DNA of 64,000 bases. Source: Mactromeris polynyma. Lineage: Eukaryota > Mollusca > Bivalvia > Venerida > Mactridae. A program made the translations under genes and the position numbers. The notes under the pieces are model-generated. The model was not told the origin of the DNA and did not search any database. It worked only from the letters and a program-made list of their open reading frames with translations. Positions 11,701-22,080 of this stretch are shown in pieces. Position 1 is the first letter of the stretch. Each line of letters starts with the position of its first letter. Where the stretch lies: the NCBI GenBank assembly GCA_032209605.1, contig JASFXZ010000003.1, forward strand, positions 4,528,807 to 4,592,806. The letters run 5' to 3'.

Positions 11701-14700
11701 CTATCACTTGTCTGAATGTCACACACCTATCACTTGTCTGAATGTCACACACCTATCACTTGTCTAAATGTCACACACCTATCACTTGTCTGAATGTCAC
11801 ACACCTATCACTTGTCTGAATGTCACACACCTATCACTTGTCTAAATGTCACACACCTATCACTTGTCTAAATGTCACACATCTATCACTTGTCTGAATG
11901 TCACACACCTATCACTTGTCTGAATGTCACACACCTATCACTTGTCTGAATGTCACTGAATGTCTCACACCTATCACTTGTCTGAATGTCTCACACCTAT
12001 CACTTGTCTAAATGTGACACACCTATCACTTGTCTGAATGTCACTGAATGTCTCACACCTATCACTTGTCTGAATGTCTCACACCTATCACTTGTCTGAA
12101 TGTCTCACACCTATCACTTGTCTGAATGTCTCACACCTATCACTTGTCTGAATGTCTCACACCTATCACTTGTCTAAATGTGACACACCTATCACTTGTC
12201 TGAATGTCACACACCTATCACTTGTCTGAATGTCACACACCTACCACTTGTATGAATGTCACACACCTATCACTTGTCTGAATGTCACACACCTATCACT
12301 TGTCTGAATGTCACACACCTATCACTTTTATGAATGTCACACACCTATCACTTGTCTGAATGTCACACACCTACCACTTGTATGAATGTCACACACCTAT
12401 CACTTGTCTGAATGTCGCACACCTATCACTTGTCTGAATGTCACACACCTATCACTTGTCTGAATGTCACACACCTATCACTTGTCTGAATGTCACACAC
12501 CTATCACTTGTCTGAATGTCACACACCTATCACTTGTCTGAATGTCACACACCTATCACTTGTCTGAATGTCGCACACCTATCACTTGTCTGAATGTGAC
12601 ACACCAATCACTTGTCTGAATGTCGCACACATATCACTTGTCTGAATGTGATACACCTATCACATTTTTTTCACATTTCTATCATCAAGTTAAGCCTGGT
12701 TTTGCTTTTATCAGAGTCATTTGACAGTTAAAAATTAAAATTAATAACTTGCAAAAGTCTGCATATGCCATCTAAGACAAATATGACCTTGGGTTTGTTT
12801 GGAGCAAAAACTAGGTAACTAGGTCAAATCTTAGGAAAAATATTTGCGTTAATGATTCTTATTCTTTTTATAAATTCAAAAGGTTTTATCCAATCTTCAT
12901 GCCTTATTATCGAATATGTATAAAAACATCAAAGGGCAATAACTCAGTGAAAAATTATCCGAGCTGAACAAAATGACAAGGACGCACAACTATACTTGAT
13001 GCTTATTAATGTTGTGAAATTTGGTTGAAATCCAACCAGCCGTATTTGAGATGAATAAGAATAAACTTCACCAGGCACTGTGTTGTGTATAAAAAAGGGC
13101 CATAACTGAGTGAAAACTTATCTGAGCTAACAAGATACAAATTTTTATTTAAAGTGTTGCATGTATTGTTTTCGTGATTTCGCATTTGCTAATGATGATG
13201 ATATATATCAGTTTATTTTGCTTTCATGCACAAATGTACCTTAATAAATATATTAAATGCGACTGAACTGTTTCAAAATATATCCCTAACAGTTCCGTAT
13301 CTTTTTACAAAATTACACATATGTATGAATAAATGTAATAACTTACAAGCAGCAAACAAATTACGGAAAATATTTTAAAAGTGATGGATTTTGTGCCTGT
13401 GAAAGGTGATTTCCTAAAATGTTATCATCGTGAGTGGATACCCCTCCTGCACCCAGCCTATCTGTGGCCCCAATGATCAATACCTTCCGACGCACCAGTT
13501 CTGGCCTATTATTGCTGTCTTTCATGACTTGTTCCACGATGTATTCCATCCAATAAATACTTTTTCCCCCTTGTTGTCACCCTAAATTTTCCTAAGTTGT
13601 TCTTTATGGTTGGCCAGACTATTCATTGCACCCCTGTTCCCATACATGTTTACCCTTGCACCCCTGTTCCCATACATGTTTACCCTTGCACCCCTGTTCC
13701 CATATATGTTTACCCTTGCACCCCTGTTCCCATATATGTTTACCCTTGCACCCCTGTTCCAATACATGTTTACCCTTGCACCCCTGTTCCCATACATGTT
13801 TACCCTTGCACCCCTGTTCCCATACATGTTTACCCTTGCACCCCTGTTCCCATACATGTTTACCCTTGCACCCCTGTTCCCATATATGTTTACCCTTGCA
13901 CCCCTGTTCCCATACATGTTTACCCTTGCACCCCTGTTCCCATACATGTTTACCCTTGCACCCCTGTTCCCATACATGTTTACCATTGCACCCCTGTTCC
14001 CATACATGTTTACCCTTGCACCCCTATTCCCATACATGTTTACCCTTGCACCCCTATTCCCATACATGTTTACCCTTGCACCCCTGTTCCCATACATGTT
14101 TACCCTTGCACCCCTGTTCCCATACATGTTTACCCTTGCACCCCTATTCCCATACATGTTTACCCTTGCACCCCTATTCCAATACATGCTTACCCTTGCA
14201 CCCCTATTCCCATACATGTTTACCCTTGCACCCCTGTTCCCATACATGTTTACCCTTGCACCCCTATTCCCATACATGTTTACCCTTGCACCCCTGTTCC
14301 CATACATGTTTACCCTTGCACCCCTGTTCCCATACATGTTTACCCTTGCACCCCTGTTCCCATACATGTTTACCCTTGCACCCCTATTCCCATACATGTT
14401 TACCCTTGCACCCCTATTCCAATACATGCTTACCCTTGCACCCCTATTCCCATACATGTTTACCCTTGCACCCCTATTCCAATACATGTTTACCCTTGCA
14501 CCCCTATTCCCATACATGCTTACCCTTGCACCCCTATTCCAATACATGCTTACCCTTGCACCCCTATTCCAATACATGTTTACCCTTGCACCCCTATTCC
14601 CATACATGCTTACCCTTGCACCCCTATTCCAATACATGCTTACCCTTGCACCCCTATTCCCATACATGTTTACCCTTGCACCCCTATTCCCATACATGCT

Positions 14701-15958
14701 TACCCTTGCACCCCTATTCCAATACATGCTTACCCTTGCACCCCTATTCCAATACATGTTTACCCTTGCACCCCTATTCCAATACATGCTTACCCTTGCA
14801 ACCCTATTCCCATACATGTTTACCCTTGCACCCCTGTTCCCATACATGTTTACATTTCGAAGTAAGATGCGGTTGTTCTTTGTTAACAAGTTATTTCCAT
14901 CTTTACGTGTTGTCAATTAATTCATATCCAACATGGCGTCGCGCTTTGATCATTTATCGATGTGCTATGAAAATTGCTACGGCATAATTTGATGAATAAT
15001 TTCAAAACAAGTGTTTATTTATAATTTCAAAAATGATAAAATTGTCACCATATTCATATCAAATTCTTGTTTTATCGATTTTTCATTGCTGTGTAGTTGA
15101 ATAAATTGATAAAAGTTTGCACTATTTTGTCAGCGGTTGATAAAAAATCAATATTGTGTTAAACGGCTACTAAGAGGCAACGCACAGGGTAGTAAATGAG
15201 ACGCTCGAGTAGTAATTGGTTAAAATAATGTTTAATTCTTTAAAAAAGCATAAAATAAAAAGAATGTTCGTTGATTTCGATGGAAGATCAAATTTTATTT
15301 CACTCAGGATCAAAAGAAAAATATACTTTTCTTTTGATCACGAGTGAAATAAATTCGATCTTCCATCGAAATCAACAAATATCCTCTATTTCTTCTGTTT
15401 TTTCTTTGCAAAATGTACACTCCTTGAACTACTCAACACCCAGTGACAAAGATAAATAAACAATGGAAAAACACATTGAGAATAAGTGAAACCAATTTGA
15501 AATTTAAATAAAGGAGTAACTAACAATTGGTAAATATTTCTTCTAAATTCCATTGATATTTCATAATACATATTTATATTGGATTGACTCATTTGAATTA
15601 GTCATGCATCAATGTGAAACCATTTCCATTGATGACACCCCTAGTCATTGAATTAGTCATGCATCAATGTGAAACCATTTCCATTGATGACACCCCTAGT
15701 CATTGCAACAATTTACTTGGAGCTAAAATTTTGCCACTGAAACAAGAAAACAATTCAGTCAAAACAAATTTGTCTCTGTTAAAACTTTGAAAATAAAACT
15801 CACTGAAAGCTGGAGGTACAATACTGTCTGTTAGATATATCCCACTGAACTGGTGTACTGGAAAGCATTCCACCTTGTCCTGAAGTTATATTGTCACTGT
15901 GGCATCCAATCCCCTGAAAGTGAACAGAGATCTCTCTAGACATTTTTAGACAGAGCAT
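5627..15958 (-). CDS. FXN: Frataxin, mitochondrial
   Basis: Frataxin is a mitochondrial matrix protein that assists iron-sulfur cluster assembly on the NFS1-ISCU complex. Four minus-strand exons (15804-15958, 11168-11285, 7399-7496, 5627-5774) splice in frame to about 172 aa. Exon B gives the acidic first helix ([17 protein letters not shown] onward) ending DYDVTF. Exon C gives SGVLTVK and [14 protein letters not shown], keeping the conserved Asn, Gln and Trp of the sheet surface. Exon D gives [20 protein letters not shown] and the C-terminal helix. Intron positions match those I recall for human introns 2, 3 and 4. The start is uncertain: the first in-frame ATG of exon A is at 15958, giving a basic N-terminus ([10 protein letters not shown]), but a spliced upstream exon is also possible because 15914-15916 reads cag. 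Large introns hold many minisatellites. Confidence 0.93.
6218..7215. repeat. Dispersed repeat in frataxin intron
   Basis: Starts 'gagggccatgatggccct' and 'atcgctcacc', the same head as the repeat at 51.56 kb. Inside are two diverged units (about 6570-6720 and 6830-6970) sharing 'tgacctagttt'-like and 'accaagtttcat'-like segments. Non-coding. I recall repeats of this style from bivalve genomes. Confidence 0.5.
7399..7496 (-). CDS. FXN: Frataxin beta-sheet exon
   Basis: 98 nt between acceptor 'cttgttacag' and donor gtattg. It encodes [27 protein letters not shown] and ends two nucleotides into a Ser codon, completed by the next exon (SGPKRYD). Corresponds to human exon 4. Confidence 0.95.
7966..8651. 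repeat. 55-bp minisatellite, about 12 copies
   Basis: Unit begins 'aatgtcaccatcactgaga'. Variation is limited to a few sites (gaatac/gaaaac, aaggc/aagtc/aaagc), and one copy near 8503 has a short deletion. Lies in a frataxin intron. Confidence 0.95.
9023..9352. repeat. 55-bp tandem repeat, 6 copies
   Basis: Six units beginning 'tcctctggctgtaagaccta'; exactly 330 bp. Same unit length as the neighbouring 7966 array but unrelated sequence. In a frataxin intron. Confidence 0.95.
9535..9610. repeat. Perfect 20-bp inverted repeat
   Basis: 'caatataatgatcaatttgt' (9535-9554) has its exact reverse complement at 9591-9610, with a 36-bp spacer. It could form a hairpin or be the remnant of a small inverted-repeat element. 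Confidence 0.9.
9672..9896. repeat. 75-bp tandem repeat, 3 copies
   Basis: Three almost identical units beginning 'tatcgagacagtggagaatg', total 225 bp. In a frataxin intron. Confidence 0.95.
10093..10322. repeat. 21-bp minisatellite, 11 copies
   Basis: Eleven perfect copies of 'gtgaagcaaatcaaagga' plus 'ctt'. Because 21 is a multiple of three the array is open in several frames (a heptad VKQIKGL on the plus strand); those frames are artefacts. In a frataxin intron. Confidence 0.97.
11168..11285 (-). CDS. FXN: Frataxin acidic-helix exon
   Basis: 118 nt between acceptor 'gtatttcag' and donor gtaagt. Its 39 codons carry the acidic ridge (repeated Glu/Asp in [19 protein letters not shown] and the following residues) that binds iron and partner proteins in the family. 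The first base completes a Gln codon begun in the upstream exon. Corresponds to human exon 3. Confidence 0.95.
11339..11575. repeat. Dispersed 'ttcaaggac'-type repeat
   Basis: Several spaced copies of 'ttcaaggact/ttcaaggagtttt' within about 235 bp. It looks like a short interspersed repeat and not coding DNA, although one open frame crosses it. Confidence 0.35.
11663..12662. repeat. 26-bp minisatellite, about 38 copies
   Basis: Unit 'gtctgaatgtcacacaccta' plus 'tcactt'. Variant sites: gtctg/gtcta, gtcac/gtctc/gtgac/gtcgc, ctatc/ctacc. Two copies carry an inserted partial unit ('gaatgtcact'). In a frataxin intron. Confidence 0.95.
12890..13125. repeat. Dispersed repeat ('gggcaataactcag' family)
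   Basis: Segments 'catcaaagggcaataactca', 'gaaatccaaccagc' and 'gggccataactgagtgaaaa' recur at 35.47-35.70 kb and as a 156-bp tandem at 52.7-53.3 kb, so this is an interspersed family. Confidence 0.6.
13361..13549 (-). pseudogene. Unrecognised coding-like fragment in frataxin intron
   Basis: An open frame of about 62 residues (with [17 protein letters not shown] and [16 protein letters not shown]) has protein-like composition, unlike the flanking repeat DNA. I recognise no family. It may be a retroposed or captured fragment, an alternative exon on the frataxin strand, or chance. Confidence 0.25.
13627..14853. repeat. 30-bp minisatellite, about 41 copies, no indels
   Basis: Unit 'gcacccctgttcccatacat' plus 'gtttaccctt'. 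All copies stay in register over 1.2 kb. Substitutions are few (ctgtt/ctatt, cccata/ccaata, atgtt/atgct, tacat/tatat) and graded: ctgtt dominates on the left, ctatt on the right. All three forward frames and one reverse frame stay open, so none is evidence of a gene. Confidence 0.97.
15270..15376. repeat. Near-perfect 107-bp palindrome
   Basis: Arms of about 53 bp meet with essentially no loop around 15323 ('aagaaaaatatacttttctt'). The outer 20 bp on each side ('gttgatttcgatggaagatc' and its complement) match exactly; a few mismatches are internal. Likely a foldback or MITE-type element; able to form a cruciform. Confidence 0.9.
15593..15702. repeat. 55-bp direct repeat, 2 copies
   Basis: Two identical units beginning 'ttgaattagtcatgcatcaa', about 100 bp from the frataxin N-terminal exon. 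Confidence 0.9.
15804..15958 (-). CDS. FXN: Frataxin N-terminal exon (start uncertain)
   Basis: The donor gtgagt at 15798-15803 leaves phase 2 (Phe-Gln split codon), exactly what the acidic-helix exon needs. The open frame encodes a non-conserved linker ([14 protein letters not shown] at its end), as expected for the presequence and linker region. Starting at the ATG at 15956-15958 gives a basic, Cys/Ser-containing N-terminus compatible with mitochondrial import. Alternatively the exon starts at 15913 after a cag acceptor and the presequence lies on an upstream exon. Confidence 0.6.
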
Positions 15959-16475
15959 TTTAGTATTATAGCAAACAGCAGTCTTCACGATAACCCACTT
16001 GCATGAAGCCCGGGACAAGTAAAATTACTGTCAGACAAGTAAAAAATTCATTTTGTCTGCCCAAACAGGCAAGTCGTGTTCGAGGTCTGGTCTGACTAGC
16101 TTTAAATCCAAGCTGTCACAAAAATTGATGACATAGTATGCAATACTTCGACTGGCTTTCATTTTTTGTCAATTTTGTTTGTGTAACAGCACTTTTTCAT
16201 CAACTATCGTTAACCAGTCTTCGTTTCCAATTTAACAAATCAAAAAAACCATCAAAACTTCATGTTTCTTCGTTATTTTGACGGTGCTGTTAATTTTATT
16301 TGGGCAAGTAAATGTAAATTTGTGCAAGTGGAAATTGCAAGCTGTCTGCCTGAATGGGCAAGTCCTTCAAACAAATTATCATGAAGACTGAAACAGTGAG
16401 TATTATTATTCTAACGATGAGTCTAGTGTTCCTACAAATTGGCGGCACCAATGTCATAGTAATACAGTACCTTAC

Positions 16476-16565
16476 TGCCACCAGAAGAAAATCTCGGGCA
16501 ATGGGAGGAAGTCTGTCCCAAAACATGTAGTATGCTGGTCGTGTGCAGACACACTTAGTTAGCAA
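16476..16565 (-). CDS. Candidate upstream coding exon (frataxin 5' exon or unknown gene)
   Basis: A minus-strand open frame reads SLLTKCVCTRPAYY, MFWDRLPPIARDFLLVA and then a good donor (gtaagg at 16470-16475) in phase 0. The exon at 15804-15913 would accept phase 0, so it could be the first frataxin exon starting at the ATG 16524-16526. The peptide is not a convincing mitochondrial presequence (two Asp), and the frame extends upstream, so it may belong to another gene. Unresolved. Confidence 0.25.
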
Positions 16566-16599
16566 TGAACAGACCTCTAAACATGCTATAACAGGTAAA

Positions 16600-17404
16600 C
16601 ATTCCTTGTGCTTTCAGGGTAAGTTGATGACCAGGAGCTAAAGATGACATATCCACAAACAAACACTTAAATATTTGGGAAGCCTAAGTCGGTCAGCTGA
16701 TCAGGGTCGCTTATTTTAAGATCATCCAACAATCAAAATTTCTAATCTCTCTGAACACTGCACACAGGACTGGAATGGTAAATTATCCATATTGACAGGA
16801 GTTACAATATTCTGCAGTTTTTGTTGTTTACAGTAATCAGTATAAATATTCAAGGGCTTGGCACAGAAATATTGTACAGTCCAACCTCGTTCATTCAAAT
16901 TCAGGTTCAAAATTGAATTTAGAATAATTTGTGGTTTCGAATAACCCATTTCAAATCAACGTGCAATAGAAGATACATCTGAACCTGATATATATTTCAG
17001 ATGATACCAAGTATTCCGATAGAAGGTTGTCAAATAAACAATGTCCGACCTTATCATTACAGAAACAATATGTTTGACACAGATGGTTCATCATCAGGTT
17101 TGGATTAATTAGGCCATTTTCAAGGAGAAATATGCAGATTCCATGAATCACATTAATGTATTAATAAAAGAACTGTAAATAAGATTGAAAAATTGTTCAA
17201 ATTTTAGTTTACAACAAATTTAGTATCAAGTAATAGCTTAGGTAATTGACATTGATACGGTAACATTTTACATGGGACATTTCATAGCAGCGCTCTCAAA
17301 CATCATGCTAAACTCTTATAATGTATACAGTACATTTAATTAAAGCATTTCAATTAGTTTATTTCATGCATTAATTAATACTCATAAAATTGAAGCTTTT
17401 TAGC
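16600..17404. other. No gene recognised
   Basis: AT-rich. A minus-strand open frame near 16722-16949 (with PLNIYTDYCKQQKLQ and PFQSCVQCSERLE) looks mildly protein-like but has no clear splice sites or family match. Confidence 0.3.
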
Positions 17405-17765
17405 GAGGGGAAATAGCCGATATTTGGCAGTAAAATTAATCAAACAAATTACTGGTGTTCAGTTATTTTTTAAAAAATAATTTTACTGCCTGTGCCTTTT
17501 CAATTGGGAATATATGAGTGATAAGACCCAAATTGGGGGGGGGGGGGGGGGAAAGAGCATGTTTATTTTACTTATAAATGTTTTAATATCCTGCTTTTGC
17601 TGAATGTATTATTACCTTTCCCTCTTCATCTCAAAGTGCTTTTTTTACATATGGGGGGGGGGAATGACACTTTTTTGGGGAAAATGGAGGCTTTTTTTCT
17701 AGGGGAAACAGCCGAAATTCGGCAGTAAAATTGAACAAATTTTTTTACTGGCATTGCTCAATTTT
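17405..17765. repeat. Direct repeat pair with G-runs
   Basis: Two diverged copies of 'aggggaaacagccgaaattc'-like sequence followed by 'ggcagtaaaatt' (about 17405 and 17701) flank two poly-G tracts (about 17536-17551 and 17653-17661). Probably a dispersed repeat inserted twice. Confidence 0.5.
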
Positions 17766-17869
17766 ATTGATTATTTAACCACTGTTATATAAACCAAAGA
17801 TTGGAAACTTTTAGTTTTGTTTGAACTCTCACAAGCAGCAAGATTTCTTCCTAGATCAAACCTGCACAG

Positions 17870-18019
17870 GGCCGTAAATTACATGGAGGCATGTAGGCAG
17901 TTGCCTCCTATTGCGGGCTGAAAAAAAAATCATTTTTTGTCTAAAAAGGGTCCAAACAATTTTTTGCCTCGCTCCGCTCGGCGGGGTGCCTCCCCTTCCA
18001 GGGGAGGCAATTTACGGCC
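17870..18019. mobile_element. Short MITE-like element
   Basis: 150 bp bounded by inverted termini 'gggccgtaaatt' and 'aatttacggccc'. An inner hairpin 'gcctccccttccaggggagg' lies near the right end. No coding capacity. Confidence 0.6.
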
Positions 18020-18464
18020 CTTCTGCAATAACAATTTTGCAATGTCCTCCATCTTGTTTCAGAATCTGACATTTTGATCTGCCGTATTAGTCATATTTAA
18101 ATATTCCTTCAGTCTAAATTTCTACATTTTAAATTACTACATGTAGACAATTAAGAACTACACAGATTAAAAAGTAATTACAGGGACATTTAAGTGCTTA
18201 TGAACTGAGCCAGAAACGGACTATAGGCGATCGATAAAGTGGTGGAAATTCCTGATACTTACCGAGCCCACGCTAAGGATTATAGGTAAATTATTTCTTT
18301 GTAATTGTTTAATCGATATCAACCAGTTTCCAAACCATGATTCATGTGTCCTTAATTAAACATATATACATTTTGTGGAAGAAGCTGTGGTTTCCTTCGG
18401 TAATGTAAAAGTAATGTTTAGGTGTTCATGTGCATTTAGGTACAAACAAAACTAAGGCTTTCTA
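18020..18464. other. No gene recognised
   Basis: AT-rich sequence between a MITE-like element and a LINE 3' end; no motif or exon seen. Confidence 0.4.
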
Positions 18465-19500
18465 GATCTACATCTACATCTACATCATACTCCCAACAAT
18501 CAGAAATTTTATTATGACCGAGAGCGTAAGTCAGGTGACAGTGGTTTAAAAGAGATTTAGTCTCGTGCTGTGCAAGTTAAAAAAATAAAGTGCAAATGTT
18601 AAAATTGGTAAAAACAGGACACGGATTTTAATGAGTGGTACAGTGGCCAGCCGCTTAGCAAAAACACTTAAACTGGGGCTGGACTGTATATGGTGGGGGA
18701 GGGTGTTCCACAAACAAATGGTTCTGGGGGAAAAGGAATTGGCATGATATTGAGTACGAGAATGCGGAATTAAGTAGTTTAGATTCCTGGTAGGGGTGAG
18801 GTGATCATGATCTATAAGGAGTAGGTTATTCAAGGGTCTGCCAGTTTAGATCAGTTAGCATTTGAGTGACACTGCTTGTAAAGTCATAGTTATTGCAGAA
18901 TTAGCGGGCCGCTGCCCTATTGATCATTTCGATCTTATTTGTTAGTTTTTTTTGCCAAGGGTGCCAAATTGTTGAACAGTACTCAAGTTGTGGACGGACA
19001 TAGGTGTTACAGGCCTTTATTTTTATATCTTTGTTTGAGGTTTTGACATTTCTCCTAATAAATCTGAGGGTGTTATTTGCCTTAGCTGTCATATTATTGT
19101 TGTGGGTAGACCAATTAAGATCTTTAGAGATGGTCACCCCTAAGTACTAAGCGGCATTGGTGCTTTTTAATTCTACGCCATGTAGTTTGTATGGGAAGAT
19201 TAGTGGTTTCTTTTTACGGGTTATCCTCAACACCTCACACTTATCAGGGTTAAATTCCATGCTCCAATCCCATTCCCATTGTTCAAGGGCCTTAAGGTCA
19301 TTTTGCAGAATGTGGGAACCTGATGAAGATTTTTTGACTGAGAGATAGACAATAGTGTCATCTGCAAACAGTCTGGACCTACTTTCTATTGAGTCAGGTA
19401 GGTCGTTGATATATGCTTAAGAATAGACATGGACCTAGGACTGAACCCTGGGGTACTCCAGATAGGACAGTATTGCTTATTGCCTAATTTACGGCAGGAA
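18465..19500 (-). mobile_element. Non-LTR retrotransposon remnant (reverse transcriptase)
   Basis: Minus-strand translation in broken frames gives [23 protein letters not shown] (catalytic YADD-type box with F for Y), NPDKCEVLR, the RPQLEYCSTIWHP block and the C-terminal HANSFSPRTICLWNTLP. This is the C-terminal half of a LINE reverse transcriptase (Jockey/CR1-like by style). It ends in a short (TAGATG)n-like tail at 18465-18487, as in several LINE families. 5'-truncated and frameshifted, so inactive. Confidence 0.85.
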
Positions 19501-19599
19501 ATATGATTTTGGGTGAAGAGTCTGTTGGGTGCTGTATGATACAGTGTATCCCTTGTCAATTATAAGTATAAGAAAATTGAGCAACAACGTTCAAGACGA

Positions 19600-20934
19600 T
19601 ATTTGAGTTAGTAATGCGGTATTTTTCATTACATTTTTTTCTAGACGAAAGTGTATCCAACTGTCTTCATTTTCAGATTTTTGTCATGAAAATATGTCGA
19701 CAAATAATAAAGTTCCGTGTTTTACACCTGAACTCTATTACATATTATATGCATTATGGCATCAGTGAGCAAACTTCAAATTGGATAAAGGGTTTTCTTA
19801 TCAATAGACAACAATGCATACAGGTCAATGGGTCACGATCAAGTTGGAGGAGTGTAACCAGCAGAATTCCACAAGGCTCCGTATTGGGCCCGATTCTATT
19901 TGTTCTTTTCATCAACGACCTGCCAAACAATTTCCGATGTGTTCATGTTCGCAGATGATACCAAATTATTTAGGGAAATAGTCGATCAAAGTGACCAGAA
20001 GTTTATTCAGGATGACCTTGATGGGCTTTTCGAATGGAGCAAAACATGGTTATTGAAATTCCATCCCGACAAGTGTAAAGTCCTACCGATTATTGGAAGG
20101 AACACTTCGCATGAACCTCCTAATTATACGATGAACAAGTACGAAAGCGGCCAAACTAACCTTGAAAATGTTGAATCAGAGAAAGACATTGGAGTAACTA
20201 TTGACATGAACCTGTCCTTCTCTAAACACATCCAAAACCAAGTGAATAAAGCCAATCAGATTGTAAGCCTCACTCGCCGTTCATTTGTCCACCTAGACAA
20301 TCGCACGTTTACGCTACTATTTAAGGCACTTGTAAGACCACATTTGGAATATGCAAACAGTGTATGGTCGCCCTACAGGAAGGCTGACATTAATAGTATC
20401 GAGAATGTGCAAAAGAGAGCTAACAAAATGTTGCCTACACTAAGAGATATGACATATGAAGACCGTCTGCGAAAACTCATACTTCCCACCCTCCGTTACC
20501 GCCGATTGCAAGGTGATATGACAGAAGACTACAAGATACTGACCGGATTATATGATAATAGAGTTACCACTGAATTATTAGAGATGCACAATACAAGTTA
20601 ATCAACTAGAGGTCATTCAATGAAACTGAAGAAACAACGAAGTCGTCTAGATCTCAGGAAGTAGTTTTTTACCAATAGATTGGTTGACATCTGGAATAGC
20701 CTCCCTGAGGAAGTTATTTCAGCTAAAACTTTAAACACATTAAAAAAAAGAATAGATATAAATTCTGGGCCAACCAACCGTTAAAATATGATTTTGAGGC
20801 AGAATATGAAATTTTATCCGGAAAAGAGAAACGAACAATCAAGTATAATGACAATGAAGTAGAGCAGATTATATTGGTACAACATTGCCAGCGTTCTGAA
20901 GATCCAAAGGTATCCATAGGTATATCCGAAATAT
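19600..20934 (+). mobile_element. Second non-LTR retrotransposon remnant (reverse transcriptase)
   Basis: Plus-strand translation gives [40 protein letters not shown], then after a frameshift near 19930 [16 protein letters not shown], the RPHLEYANSVWSPYRK block and VDIWNSLPEE, with KYDFEAEYE in a third frame near 20785. A LINE reverse transcriptase C-terminal half, different family from the minus-strand copy next to it. 5'-truncated with several frameshifts and stops. Confidence 0.87.
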
Positions 20935-21804
20935 GATTCAGTTGTGTACAAAAAAGCGTGATTCCACTGTTTTCTCAATGCCATTGTCATATTATCATAC
21001 CTTTCTGTTACAGCATGTTTTCGAAGTGGACCTCGCAAAATTTCTTAATCCGAATAAAGTTCTAGACCATGAAATCGGTCTGTAGCCGAGTCTGAACATT
21101 TCTCCTCCAAACCGAAAGTTAACAGGTTAATACTAAAGTCCAACACGTACCGTTACTGCACTTTATTTTGATCCATGTGGTTTCGTCTGCACGCGTTTTC
21201 CCATAACACGTACGCCTCTTGCGGGTTTTATTGAAAACTTGAAAGTCTGCTTTTTGGATCCACACAAATTTATTTACAAATATATTCCACAAACTTATGT
21301 TGAACACTACAATGTATGAATACGCCAGCTTTTTAAATTGAACATATTGGTCCCAGAATGAGATCGAACATGTCGCTGTTATAATATATTTAATCTATTT
21401 AAAACGCACCATTTGCCTGCTAATTTCAAAATGTTCTTGGGAGGTCCTCCAAAACCCCCGACGGCGGGAGGGGGCACTTGGCGTACACTTCGAAATAGTC
21501 CAGGTATGCCCATGAATACCATTCTATAGCGACTCAATTTGCTAAACAATGTAATTAACTTTGACTGAAACTCAGGTTCCTAATGAACAATAATTGACCA
21601 ACTATAACTGTTAACAACATAAATTAAGGCCGAAGTTAATTCATTATACAGACCATTATTATAAAACGTACTTAAAGTAGCAATTAGTGATTGAACAGGT
21701 AAACAAATTTAAGTACATGTAATGAGTATTTTCTATGAATAATTGGAGTTGCTTCCGAAGACAATAACAACGGTTTGTTTACAACTCAAGATTATTAATT
21801 ATCC
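20935..21804. other. No gene recognised
   Basis: No exon or repeat boundary that I can support, apart from the likely LINE 3' tail at its left end. Confidence 0.35.
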
Positions 21805-21986
21805 TACAGTAAAACCTCACTTGAAGACCATCCCAATAATAGGACCACATCAAAGAGAAGAACATGATTTTCAAGTCCATTTTTACTGTTTTGCTCTTCA
21901 TTCAACCTCAATATTAGAACCACCTCAATAAGAATTGCAGTTTTCAAGGGTCCCAAGGGTGGTCTTATTATTGAGGTTTTATTGTA
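21805..21986. mobile_element. MITE-like element
   Basis: 182 bp with 15-bp termini 'tacagtaaaacctca' and the complement of 'tacaataaaacctca' (one mismatch). Non-coding. Termini starting with TA are compatible with a Tc1/mariner-type mover. Confidence 0.6.
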
Positions 21987-22080
21987 ATAATGTTTACGGA
22001 GATACGATTGCTATCATTGTGTTACAGTATTAACGATTATTGCGTTGCTATTTTTCTAAAACAATTGATGAGATGAAAAA

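Larger units (their letters stand above)
11286..15803 (-). other. Frataxin intron (between exons A and B)
   Basis: 4.5 kb intron with gtgagt donor and cag acceptor. It holds a 26-bp and a 30-bp minisatellite, a near-perfect palindrome, dispersed repeats and one unexplained open frame, listed separately. Confidence 0.75.

Noticed and set aside
13582..14987. Four open frames of 420-450 codons
   Set aside because: They are the same 30-bp repeat read in different frames and strands; no splice sites or non-repeat domain.
19157..19348. Plus-strand open frame of 63 codons
   Set aside because: Antisense of the minus-strand LINE reverse transcriptase.
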